Source: an uncultured Spirochaetales bacterium
GTDB lineage: Bacteria; Spirochaetota; Spirochaetia; Sphaerochaetales; Sphaerochaetaceae
Length of the DNA: 8,071 nucleotides
Direction of reading: 5' to 3'
NCBI GenBank assembly: GCA_937902565.1
Contig: CALFMX010000045.1
Coordinates: 1-8,071 of the forward strand
Shown: piece by piece, positions 1-5,456 of the stretch
Layout of the letters: the number at the start of each line of letters is the position of its first letter
Numbering within the stretch: position 1 is the stretch's first letter
Notes under the pieces: generated by a model
What the model saw: only the letters and a program-made list of their open reading frames with translations
Database searches by the model: none
Told to the model about the DNA's origin: nothing
Position numbers and translations under genes: made by a program

Positions 1-442
1 TGGTGTAGGTGTGCCCGCCCTCCTCAAGGCGCCGGATGAGGTCGATCATATCCTGGATGTGGTCGGTGGCCTTGCAGACGGTGGTCGGTCTCACCATGTT
101 GAGGGCATCAAAGTCGGCGAAGAAGGCTGTGGTGTAGTAGTCGGCGATCTCCCACACCGATTGCTTCTGTTGCCTGGCCATCTTCTCAAGCTTGTCCTCC
201 CCGTCATCACCGTCGCCGGTGAGGTGGCCCACATCGGTGATGTTCATCACGTGGTTGACGGTGAATCCGCTGAGGGTGAGGGTGCGCTTGAGGGTATCCT
301 CGAAGAGGTAGGTTCTCAGGTTCCCGATGTGTGCGTAGTTATAGACAGTGGGGCCGCAGGTGTAGAGGCCTACCTCACCCTCTTTGACGGGGACGAAGGT
401 CTCGAGCGAACGACTCATGGTGTTGTACAATTGGACAGGCAT
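1..442 (-). CDS. cysS: Cysteinyl-tRNA synthetase, N-terminal part (runs off the window)
   Basis: Class I aminoacyl-tRNA synthetase that charges tRNA-Cys in the cytoplasm. Only the first 147 codons are present; the gene continues beyond position 1. The translation begins [19 protein letters not shown] and shows the hallmarks of the CysS catalytic domain. These are the TCGPTVY segment (C29 is the expected first zinc ligand), the class I HIGN signature at residues 38-41, and the [18 protein letters not shown] stretch after the second strand of the Rossmann fold. That last stretch, in which an acidic loop precedes a Lys, is the form I know from a subset of bacterial CysS proteins. The ATG at 440-442 is preceded at good spacing by AAAGGAG (on the minus strand, about 446-455), which fixes the start. 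The gene is divergent from murB across a 50-bp gap. No convincing -10/-35 pair was found for this direction. Confidence 0.96.
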   Translation of the reverse strand, partial: MPVQLYNTMSRSLETFVPVKEGEVGLYTCGPTVYNYAHIGNLRTYLFEDTLKRTLTLSGFTVNHVMNITDVGHLTGDGDDGEDKLEKMARQQKQSVWEIADYYTTAFFADFDALNMVRPTTVCKATDHIQDMIDLIRRLEEGGHTYT

Positions 443-457
443 AACGGCTCCTTTGCG

Positions 458-486
458 TTGCCCACCCCCATAATTGGGAGTATGAT
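458..486 (+). promoter_or_regulatory. Predicted sigma70-type promoter of murB, leaderless
   Basis: TTGCCC at 458-463 and TATGAT at 481-486 are separated by exactly 17 bases. The -10 box ends 6 bases before the murB ATG at 493, so transcription should begin at or within a base or two of the start codon. A GGGAG at 476-480 is 12 bases from the ATG, too far for a good Shine-Dalgarno, and would lie upstream of the predicted transcript. The promoter lies just upstream of the divergent cysS start and overlaps that gene's leader. The match to consensus is seen directly; promoter activity and the leaderless mRNA are inferred. Confidence 0.55.
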
Positions 487-492
487 GACGGC

Positions 493-1395
493 ATGGCTTC
501 CAATGTACGCAATCAAAGTGAAAAAATCAAGTTTGTCGAACCACAGCTTGCCCCCCTCTCCCCCATCAAAACCGGTGGCAGCGCCGACTTCCTCTCCAGA
601 CCGGCCACATTGGACCAACTCAAGGCGGTAGTGGCATTTGCCAAGAGGGAGGGGTTGCCGATCACCGTTCTCGGCGCCCTCACCAACTCCCTGGTCAGCG
701 ACCGGGGAATCGAGGGCGTGGCCATCCACACCGTCGACCTGGATCGGATTCGTGTCCAGGGCAGCCTGATCATCGCCGAGGGGGGGGTGATGATGGACCG
801 GCTCATCGACGAGGCGATCGAACATGGGCTGGGGGGGCTGGAACCACTCGGCGGCCTTCCGGGGACCGTCGGCGGGGCAATCTACGGAAACAGCGGGGCC
901 AACGGCCTGCTGACGGCAGACCGCCTCTACTGGATCGACTGCCTCGACAGGGAGGGCAACCTCATCCGATTCCGGGCACACCCCGACCAGTTCGCCTACC
1001 GCCACTCCCCCTTCTGGGGCAGAAGCGACCTGGTGATCTGGGAGGCGGCCTTCAAGCTTGACCCGATCACAGAGACCAATGAGGCACGGCAGCAGAAGGA
1101 AGCGTACAAGGGGGCACGCAGGGAGAAGGGGCAGTATGCACACCCCTCCATCGGGTGTATCTTCCGCAACCCGGATGGCGAGAGCGCCGGTCGGATCATC
1201 GATTCGCTGGGCCTGAAGGGGACGGCTGTCGGAGGGGCGGTGATCTCGCCCCACCACGCAAACTTCATCGTCTGTGAGGGCCATGGAGCCACCAGCAACG
1301 AGATCGCCTCGCTGATCACCCTGGTCAAGGGGCGTGTGGAGGAGGAGCGGGGCACCCTCCTCACCGAGGAGATCCGCTACCTCGGTCGATGGTAG
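493..1395 (+). CDS. murB: UDP-N-acetylenolpyruvoylglucosamine reductase (MurB)
   Basis: Cytoplasmic FAD enzyme that reduces UDP-GlcNAc-enolpyruvate to UDP-MurNAc with NADPH, the second committed step of peptidoglycan synthesis. The 300-residue length and the domain order (FAD-binding PCMH fold, then the MurB C-terminal domain) fit the shorter type II form. Visible motifs are [18 protein letters not shown] (about 116-133), the substrate-binding YR at 169-170 (YRHSPF), [10 protein letters not shown] at 218-227, and the C-terminal [10 protein letters not shown] with the catalytic Glu at 292 or 293. At the proton-donor position, usually Ser (SAGSxFKNP), there is Cys222; Cys variants are known in the family. 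The FAD-contacting loop usually written GGGSNxL is GALTNSL here (61-67), which is less typical. The ATG at 493 lacks a well-spaced Shine-Dalgarno, and nearby ATGs at 482 and 485 are out of frame. Its 3' end overlaps the convergent gene by 35 bp and no terminator is visible. Confidence 0.95.
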   Translation: MASNVRNQSEKIKFVEPQLAPLSPIKTGGSADFLSRPATLDQLKAVVAFAKREGLPITVLGALTNSLVSDRGIEGVAIHTVDLDRIRVQGSLIIAEGGVMMDRLIDEAIEHGLGGLEPLGGLPGTVGGAIYGNSGANGLLTADRLYWIDCLDREGNLIRFRAHPDQFAYRHSPFWGRSDLVIWEAAFKLDPITETNEARQQKEAYKGARREKGQYAHPSIGCIFRNPDGESAGRIIDSLGLKGTAVGGAVISPHHANFIVCEGHGATSNEIASLITLVKGRVEEERGTLLTEEIRYLGRW

Positions 1396-2416
1396 CGGTA
1401 TAGCGCCAGAGGAGGGAGAACGTGCCCTTGCCACCGAACTGGAGGGTGAACGTCCACGGGCCCTCCCGTGTCACAAAGGAGGCGCTGATCCGCCCTCCTG
1501 TAAGGGACACGGTTGACGATCCATCCCCAGCAGAGAGCGCCGTCCCCTCCCCTATGCGCTGCCTCAGGACCAAGTGCCACCGCCCCTTCATGAGTGAGAG
1601 GGCCACAACCTGATTTCGTGTCTCCTCCCCTGCCGAGGAGAGGGCGAGGGACGTCTCTAAGGAGAGGTGCACCATGAAGGTGAACAGGGGTACTCTCAAC
1701 TCACTTTTGATCGCTGTCCGCTTCTCCTGGAATTCACCACTATAGATCGCCTCGCACCCGAGCGCGGTGGTGAGGGAGAGTGAGGCGGAGAGACGGTGAT
1801 GGGCCATGTCAAGGCGCGCCTCCATCTCCCGCTCTCCGGGGGAGGGGCCGAACCGCTCAACCAGGCGCAGCGGTCCTGCACCGACCCAGGTGGAGGTGGT
1901 CGCAGAGCATGAGCGCCGCTCGCTAAAGCTGACCTCCACATCCACGCCGCAGCGTGTGCCATCGCGCTTCAAGCGAGCAAAGAAGGCCGTCCCCTCATAG
2001 ACCTCACGGTAGCGTACAAAGAGCGAATCCTGCCACTGATCATTAAACGAGAAGAGCGCAAGGGAGAGGGGGCCACTCTCAAGCGAGATGCCAGCCCCCT
2101 TCTTTTTGATAGAGAGGGCATGGATGGCCAGCTTGGGGTGGGCAACCGTCACCTCGTCCATTCGTATCGTCCCGAGGCTCGGATAGTGGACCTTCGCCGC
2201 CCCCTCTCGTGCCACAAGCGTCCACGTCCCGCCCAAAGGGAGCGTGACTGTGGAGTGGTTCACCGTCCCATTGCTCGAGAGGGAGATGGAGAGTGCACTG
2301 CTTTTGAGCTCAAGGGCATAGTGGCCACTGCTGCTGTTGCCTTGAATCATCACCGTAGTGGAGGCACCTAGAATAGAGAGGCTGAACAACAAAACTATGG
2401 GCAACAGAGCCTTCAT
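1361..2416 (-). CDS. Exported beta-strand-rich protein of unknown function (possible outer-membrane protein)
   Basis: I do not recognise a named family. The 351-residue product begins MKALLPIVLLFSLSILGAS, a classic Sec signal peptide with a likely signal peptidase I site near residues 18-20 and no lipobox Cys. The mature part is Ser/Leu/Thr-rich with many short alternating polar/hydrophobic runs, for example YALELKSSALSISLSS and WTFTLQFGGKGTFSLLWRY. These suggest beta-strands, as in an outer-membrane barrel or a beta-sandwich. Few Cys and no catalytic motif are visible. A GTG two codons upstream (2420-2422) could also start, but the ATG at 2416 gives the better signal peptide. The Shine-Dalgarno there is poor, whereas a strong one sits before an out-of-frame ATG at 2459. 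The stop at 1361 lies inside murB, so the last eleven codons are antisense to it. Being a real gene is supported by the signal peptide and sustained beta pattern over 350 residues. Confidence 0.75.
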   Translation of the reverse strand: MKALLPIVLLFSLSILGASTTVMIQGNSSSGHYALELKSSALSISLSSNGTVNHSTVTLPLGGTWTLVAREGAAKVHYPSLGTIRMDEVTVAHPKLAIHALSIKKKGAGISLESGPLSLALFSFNDQWQDSLFVRYREVYEGTAFFARLKRDGTRCGVDVEVSFSERRSCSATTSTWVGAGPLRLVERFGPSPGEREMEARLDMAHHRLSASLSLTTALGCEAIYSGEFQEKRTAIKSELRVPLFTFMVHLSLETSLALSSAGEETRNQVVALSLMKGRWHLVLRQRIGEGTALSAGDGSSTVSLTGGRISASFVTREGPWTFTLQFGGKGTFSLLWRYTATIDRGSGSPR

Positions 2417-2460
2417 ACCCACACAGGCGGGACCACAGCCCGTCTGCTTCAGCGCTCATG

Positions 2461-2489
2461 TTGATTATTCCCTCCAAAGATGGTTTAAT
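2461..2489 (+). promoter_or_regulatory. Predicted sigma70-type promoter of ackA
   Basis: TTGATT at 2461-2466 and TTTAAT at 2484-2489 are 17 bases apart and match the consensus boxes at 4/6 and 5/6 positions. Transcription would start near 2496 and give a leader of about 55 bases. That leader contains the ackA Shine-Dalgarno TAGGAG at 2539-2544, six bases before the ATG. The stretch is AT-rich compared with its surroundings and lies in the 134-bp gap shared with the divergent exported-protein gene. No equally good promoter was seen for the other direction. Confidence 0.5.
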
Positions 2490-2517
2490 CGCCCATGGTA
2501 CGCACTGTGCATTTTTA

Positions 2518-2533
2518 AGCCTGATTACAGGTT
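2518..2533 (+). other. Small hairpin in the ackA leader
   Basis: AGCCTG and CAGGTT pair around an ATTA loop (six pairs including one G-U) about six bases upstream of the ackA Shine-Dalgarno. It may only be a minor leader structure; it has no T-tract, so it is not a terminator. A regulatory role is not supported beyond its position. Confidence 0.25.
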
Positions 2534-2550
2534 ACATATAGGAGTTTTCA

Positions 2551-3888
2551 ATGGTAATCCTGACCCTCAACTGTGGTAGTTCCTCTGCCAAGTACCAAGT
2601 CTACGACTGGGATAACAAGGACATCCTTGCTGTCGGTGTCGTAGAGCGCATCGGCCTTGAGTACTCGACCATCGAGCACAAAGCCAACTCCCGACTCGAA
2701 TACAAGGCCGAGTTCTCCTCCCCGACCCACAAGGAAGCAATCGAGCTGATCATCCGGATGCTGCTCGATGACGAGTATGGGGTCATCAAGAACCTGAACG
2801 AGATCGGGGCAGTCGGGCACCGCGTCGTCCACGGCGGCGAGGTCTTCAAGTCCAGCGCGCTGGTCACCGACAAGGTGCTCGAGGAGCTCAAGAGCTTCGC
2901 CCACCTCGCACCCCTGCACAACCCGCCCAACATCATGGGCATCGAGGCGGCCCTTGCCGCGATCCCCGGGGTTCCCCAGGCGATCATCCTCGATACCGCA
3001 TTCCACCAGACGATGCCCACCGCCGCCTACATGTACGCCCTGCCGCTTGAGTGGTACTCCAAGTACAATGTGCGCCGCTACGGCTTCCATGGCACCAGCC
3101 ACCTCTACTGTGCCAAGCGTGCCGCCGTCATCCTCGGCAAGAAGAACGAAGATACCAACGTCATCGTCTGCCACATCGGCAACGGTGCCTCCATAACCGC
3201 CGTCAAGGGTGGTGTCAGCGTGGATACCTCCATGGGCCTCACCCCGCTCGAGGGCCTCGTCATGGGATCGCGCTGTGGTGACATCGACCCGGCCATCATC
3301 CCGTACATGATGAAGAACACCGGCATGGATTCAAACCAGATCGACACCGCACTCAACAAACAGAGCGGCCTGATCGGCCTCTGTGGCAAGAGTGACCGCC
3401 GTGACGTCGAGAAGGCGAGCAGACAGGGTGATGCCAACGCCACCCTGGCCATCGATATGGAGTGCCGCCGCATCGCCAAGTACATCGGCGCCTACGCCAC
3501 CCTCCTCGAGGGCAGGGTCGATGCCATCGTCTTCACCGCCGGAGTCGGCGAGATGGGTAGACACATCCGCAAGGGTGCCTGCGAGGGCCTTGAGATCATC
3601 GGCGCAAAGCTCGACCAGCACAAGAACGAGATCTGTCTATCACGCAACGGCGAGTTTGCCATCCACAGTGACGATTCAAAGGTGCAGATCCTCGTCATCC
3701 CCACCGACGAAGAGCTGGTGATGACCGAGGATGCCTACGCCCTGATGGAGGGCACCTACGATGTGCATACCAACTTCCACTACAGCTTCGAAGACCGAAA
3801 CTACGTCAACAAGGGACGGGAGCTCGGCCTGAAGCGCGATATCGAGAAGAATCCCGAACTCGAGACGATCCTCGCCATCAAGCGCTGA
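2551..3888 (+). CDS. ackA: Acetate kinase
   Basis: Cytoplasmic ASKHA-fold enzyme interconverting acetyl phosphate + ADP and acetate + ATP; in a fermenting anaerobe it makes ATP. The key residues fall at the same numbers as in the well-studied Methanosarcina thermophila enzyme: N7 (LNCGSSSAK), R91 in HRVVHGG, D148 in LDTAFHQT, H180 in FHGTSH, N211 in HIGNGAS and R241 in [10 protein letters not shown]. The nucleotide-side TAGVGE motif and the catalytic Glu of TDEEL (387/388) follow. At 445 residues it is about 45 longer than the usual 400. The extra length is mainly a C-terminal tail after residue 405 containing [16 protein letters not shown], which I associate with spirochaetal AckA. TAGGAG six bases before the ATG fixes the start. 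No phosphotransacetylase gene is adjacent. The gene is monocistronic, with its own promoter and terminator. Confidence 0.97.
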   Translation: MVILTLNCGSSSAKYQVYDWDNKDILAVGVVERIGLEYSTIEHKANSRLEYKAEFSSPTHKEAIELIIRMLLDDEYGVIKNLNEIGAVGHRVVHGGEVFKSSALVTDKVLEELKSFAHLAPLHNPPNIMGIEAALAAIPGVPQAIILDTAFHQTMPTAAYMYALPLEWYSKYNVRRYGFHGTSHLYCAKRAAVILGKKNEDTNVIVCHIGNGASITAVKGGVSVDTSMGLTPLEGLVMGSRCGDIDPAIIPYMMKNTGMDSNQIDTALNKQSGLIGLCGKSDRRDVEKASRQGDANATLAIDMECRRIAKYIGAYATLLEGRVDAIVFTAGVGEMGRHIRKGACEGLEIIGAKLDQHKNEICLSRNGEFAIHSDDSKVQILVIPTDEELVMTEDAYALMEGTYDVHTNFHYSFEDRNYVNKGRELGLKRDIEKNPELETILAIKR

Positions 3889-3907
3889 TTACATAACACG
3901 CTCATCC

Positions 3908-3930
3908 AAGGCGCCTTCGGGCGCCTTTTT
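3908..3930 (+). terminator. Intrinsic terminator of ackA
   Basis: A perfect 8-bp stem, AAGGCGCC (3908-3915) with GGCGCCTT (3920-3927), closes a TTCG tetraloop and runs into five T residues (3926-3930), 20 bases after the ackA stop. On the opposite strand the stem is not followed by a T-run, so it should work only for rightward transcription and not for the convergent gene ending at 4046. Confidence 0.9.
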
Positions 3931-4045
3931 CCGTGATACGTGCTCCCCACGGAGCCACGATCGGCAACTGCGACATGGGCGTGCTTCTCGAACCGATTAC
4001 CATGCATGCCCAAAGAACTATGTGAAGAGCTCAGGTTCGTGAGCA
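3931..4045. other. Intergenic gap between ackA terminator and the convergent unknown gene
   Basis: No gene is evident here. It holds an imperfect hairpin at 3939-3959 (CGTGCTCC pairing with GGAGCCACG around CCAC, one bulged C) without a T-tract on either strand, and the left arm of an 11-bp inverted repeat at 4006-4016. No intrinsic terminator for the leftward gene ending at 4046 could be found, so its transcript may run towards ackA. Confidence 0.4.
4006..4016 (+). repeat. Left arm of an 11-bp inverted repeat bracketing the unknown gene
   Basis: ATGCCCAAAGA on the plus strand is matched perfectly by the same word on the minus strand at 4690-4680. The arms point inward like terminal inverted repeats around a 685-bp segment holding the 214-residue protein gene. 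The match does not extend beyond 11 bases and no target-site duplication is visible in the bases just outside (ending CATGC on the left, starting TTGTA on the right). Chance remains possible. Confidence 0.45.
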
Positions 4046-4690
4046 TCACCGCTTCTTGGCAAAGGCTCGGGCCACCTTGGCCAAGAAGCTGTTGTCGCCA
4101 GGGTCGATGGTGTATTCAGGCTCTTCGATAGCCAAGGGGCGGGGTCGCTCCTCGGCCTGCTGCACCAGGCGCAGTGCCTCGGAGTAGTGAGTGGGTGATT
4201 CATTACCGCTCCGGATCTCACTGATGATCTTTCGGGCGCGTTCGATACGCTCGACATCGGCGGTGGTCCGCTCCCATTCGGTGGCCATGAGCTCGCGCTT
4301 CTCCTTTTCGGAGAGGGGCTTGGGGCCGACCAACTCATCGTAGAGCAACAGGGCGGCGAAGCGGGCCATCTCGTTGCCCCGCTCGATGCCGGCCTTCTGC
4401 CATACCCGATAGTGTTCACCCTCCTCCTTGATGACCACCCGCTCAGAGGGCAGGAAGGAGAGGAGGACGAGGGAGAGCGATGACTCGACTATCACCACCC
4501 GGTAGTCGGGATTGAGGTACGCGATCAACTTGTTCTGGGCAAAGGGGGTGTCCACCCTGCCGCGGTAGTAACGAGGATGCTTGCCGTCCGAGTCAAGCAA
4601 ACAGAGGTAGTAACGGTTGCCGATGATGTCCACCCCAGCGGCAAGGGTTTGGCTGGTCTTCATACCTCCACTCTGCCGATCTTTGGGCAT
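4046..4690 (-). CDS. Unrecognised 214-residue protein, N-terminal half weakly IS110/RNase H-like
   Basis: I cannot assign a function. Residues about 17-115 have a layout like the DEDD (RuvC/RNase H-like) domain of IS110-family transposases. There is a first strand with Asp (AAGVDIIGNRYYLCLLDSDG, D21), a second acidic strand (RVVIVESS, E69), a following VVIKEEGEHYRVWQ strand and loop, then a helix ending MARFAALLL. Where IS110 proteins carry TDxxDA, this one has IERGNEM, so the third and fourth acidic ligands are not evident. The C-terminal Transposase_20-type domain is absent. Instead residues about 127-162 are a charged helix (SEKEKRELMATEWERTTADV), followed by a Pro/Glu-rich linker and a basic end (AKVARAFAKKR). 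The protein is therefore likely not an active transposase. No signal peptide or membrane segment is seen. The start is uncertain. ATG 4690 has no Shine-Dalgarno but sits just after a -10 box. ATG 4663 (MKTSQTL) has GGAGG one base upstream, which is too close. The gene is divergent from yqeC. Confidence 0.7.
   Translation of the reverse strand: MPKDRQSGGMKTSQTLAAGVDIIGNRYYLCLLDSDGKHPRYYRGRVDTPFAQNKLIAYLNPDYRVVIVESSLSLVLLSFLPSERVVIKEEGEHYRVWQKAGIERGNEMARFAALLLYDELVGPKPLSEKEKRELMATEWERTTADVERIERARKIISEIRSGNESPTHYSEALRLVQQAEERPRPLAIEEPEYTIDPGDNSFLAKVARAFAKKR
4680..4690 (-). repeat. Right arm of the 11-bp inverted repeat
   Basis: ATGCCCAAAGA read on the minus strand is the exact counterpart of 4006-4016. 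This arm coincides with the first 11 bases of the unknown gene if it starts at 4690, so the sequence is also coding (Met-Pro-Lys). If translation starts at 4663 instead, it would be leader. Confidence 0.45.
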
Positions 4691-4697
4691 TTGTACA

Positions 4698-4725
4698 GTT
4701 ATATAAAGAGTTCCTCGCCTTGAAA
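4698..4725 (-). promoter_or_regulatory. Predicted promoter of the unknown leftward gene, leaderless
   Basis: On the minus strand TATAAC (4703-4698) ends 7 bases before the ATG at 4690. A weak -35 TTTCAA (4725-4720) lies 16 bases upstream and matches consensus at only 3/6. An alternative reading of the -10 is TATATA at 4705-4700. No Shine-Dalgarno precedes the ATG, which fits a leaderless transcript. The weak -35 is the same six base pairs as the strong -35 of the divergent yqeC promoter, so the two promoters could exclude each other. Confidence 0.4.
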
Positions 4726-4748
4726 GCTCACTGTCGTGGTGCTACGAT
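4720..4748 (+). promoter_or_regulatory. Predicted sigma70-type promoter of the yqeC operon, leaderless
   Basis: TTGAAA (4720-4725) and TACGAT (4743-4748) are spaced by exactly 17 bases. The -10 box ends 6 bases before the yqeC ATG at 4755 and only ATACCCCC-type sequence lies between, with no Shine-Dalgarno. The expected start of transcription is at the A of the ATG. This is the only apparent promoter for the three tightly packed genes that follow. No operator-like palindrome is evident. Confidence 0.6.
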
Positions 4749-4754
4749 ACCCCC

Positions 4755-5441
4755 ATGAAATCCCTCTTCGCCTCCATCGCCGACCACATCGGCCCACAGG
4801 GCCGCTGTATCGCCATCGTGGGAAGCGGAGGCAAGACCAGCCTCATGGTGGGTCTCGCCTCCCACTACGCACTCCAGGGCGAATCGGTCCTCCTCACGAC
4901 CACCACCAAGCTGCGCAAGCCCGCCTCCACCGATTACCGGTGTGACCACTACTACACAAGCAGCGCCATCCTCTCGTCACGGCCCGAGCGATATGAGCGG
5001 ATCTTCTACGCCCTCGAGGGGGAGCACAAGGCCCTCGCCCCCCCGATGGAAGAGCTTCGGCAGTTGTGCGAACGCTTCTCCGTCACCCTGGTGGAAGCTG
5101 ACGGGGCACGGGGCAAGGACCTCAAGATCCACAGCGAGCGTGACCCGGTCATCCCACCGTTCGCCACCGCCACCATCGCCCTCCTCTCCCTCTCCGCCCT
5201 TGGCAAGCGGGCCGGGGATGTGTGCTTCGGCTGTGAGGGGGACGAGGCCATCGTGGATCTCCCCTACCTTGAGCGGTATATCACCCATCCCGAAGGCCCG
5301 CTCAAAGGGGTGACGGGAAGATATATCCTCCTCTGCAACCAGGGCGAGGGGGTCGACCAAACGGTCATCGATCAACTGAAGCGTACCTGTTCGCACCTGC
5401 CGATCATCGTCGGATCGGTGTTGCGTGATGAAATCTATTGA
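4755..5441 (+). CDS. yqeC: Selenium-dependent molybdenum hydroxylase accessory protein YqeC
   Basis: YqeC-family P-loop protein. By comparative genomics the family travels with YqeB, XdhC and SelD in organisms with selenium-dependent molybdenum hydroxylases such as xanthine dehydrogenase or purine hydroxylase. Its precise reaction is not settled, but it is assumed to hydrolyse nucleotide during maturation of the labile Se/S-containing molybdenum cofactor. The glycine-rich nucleotide loop is IVGSGGKTSLM (G23-K27-T28), followed by LLTTTTKL, a second family feature. VEADGARGKDLKIHSERDP (from V113), then IPP, is the most diagnostic YqeC stretch. Length 228 is normal. The protein is soluble, with no signal peptide. 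The start is fixed by the first in-frame ATG, directly behind a -10 box; there is no Shine-Dalgarno. It is the first gene of the operon, separated by 15 bases from the XdhC-YqeB fusion and in the same reading frame as it. Confidence 0.92.
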   Translation: MKSLFASIADHIGPQGRCIAIVGSGGKTSLMVGLASHYALQGESVLLTTTTKLRKPASTDYRCDHYYTSSAILSSRPERYERIFYALEGEHKALAPPMEELRQLCERFSVTLVEADGARGKDLKIHSERDPVIPPFATATIALLSLSALGKRAGDVCFGCEGDEAIVDLPYLERYITHPEGPLKGVTGRYILLCNQGEGVDQTVIDQLKRTCSHLPIIVGSVLRDEIY

Positions 5442-5456
5442 AGAAAGGAAGCTGTC

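Noticed and set aside
11..631. A 206-codon plus-strand frame opposite cysS
   Set aside because: The minus strand encodes unmistakable CysS with HIGN and zinc-site motifs. The plus frame has no motif and runs into murB in another frame.
415..1434. A 339-codon open frame on the minus strand opposite murB
   Set aside because: It is antisense to a well-supported murB and crosses the starts and ends of neighbouring genes. Its composition is that of a shadow and it has no recognisable domain.
2501..2516. GCACTGTGC followed by ATTTTT in the ackA leader as an attenuator
   Set aside because: The stem would be only three pairs with a three-base loop, too weak for an intrinsic terminator.
2548..3174. 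A 208-codon minus-strand frame opposite ackA
   Set aside because: Shadow of ackA, whose catalytic residues are all in place on the plus strand.
3939..3959. Hairpin between ackA and the unknown gene as a possible second terminator
   Set aside because: The stem has a bulge and no T-run follows it on either strand.
4006..4131. Short plus-strand reading frame beginning MPKELCEELR just right of the ackA terminator
   Set aside because: No ribosome-binding site or promoter, and most of it is antisense to the leftward unknown gene with no coding-like composition. The resemblance of its start to the unknown gene's start is explained by the inverted repeat.
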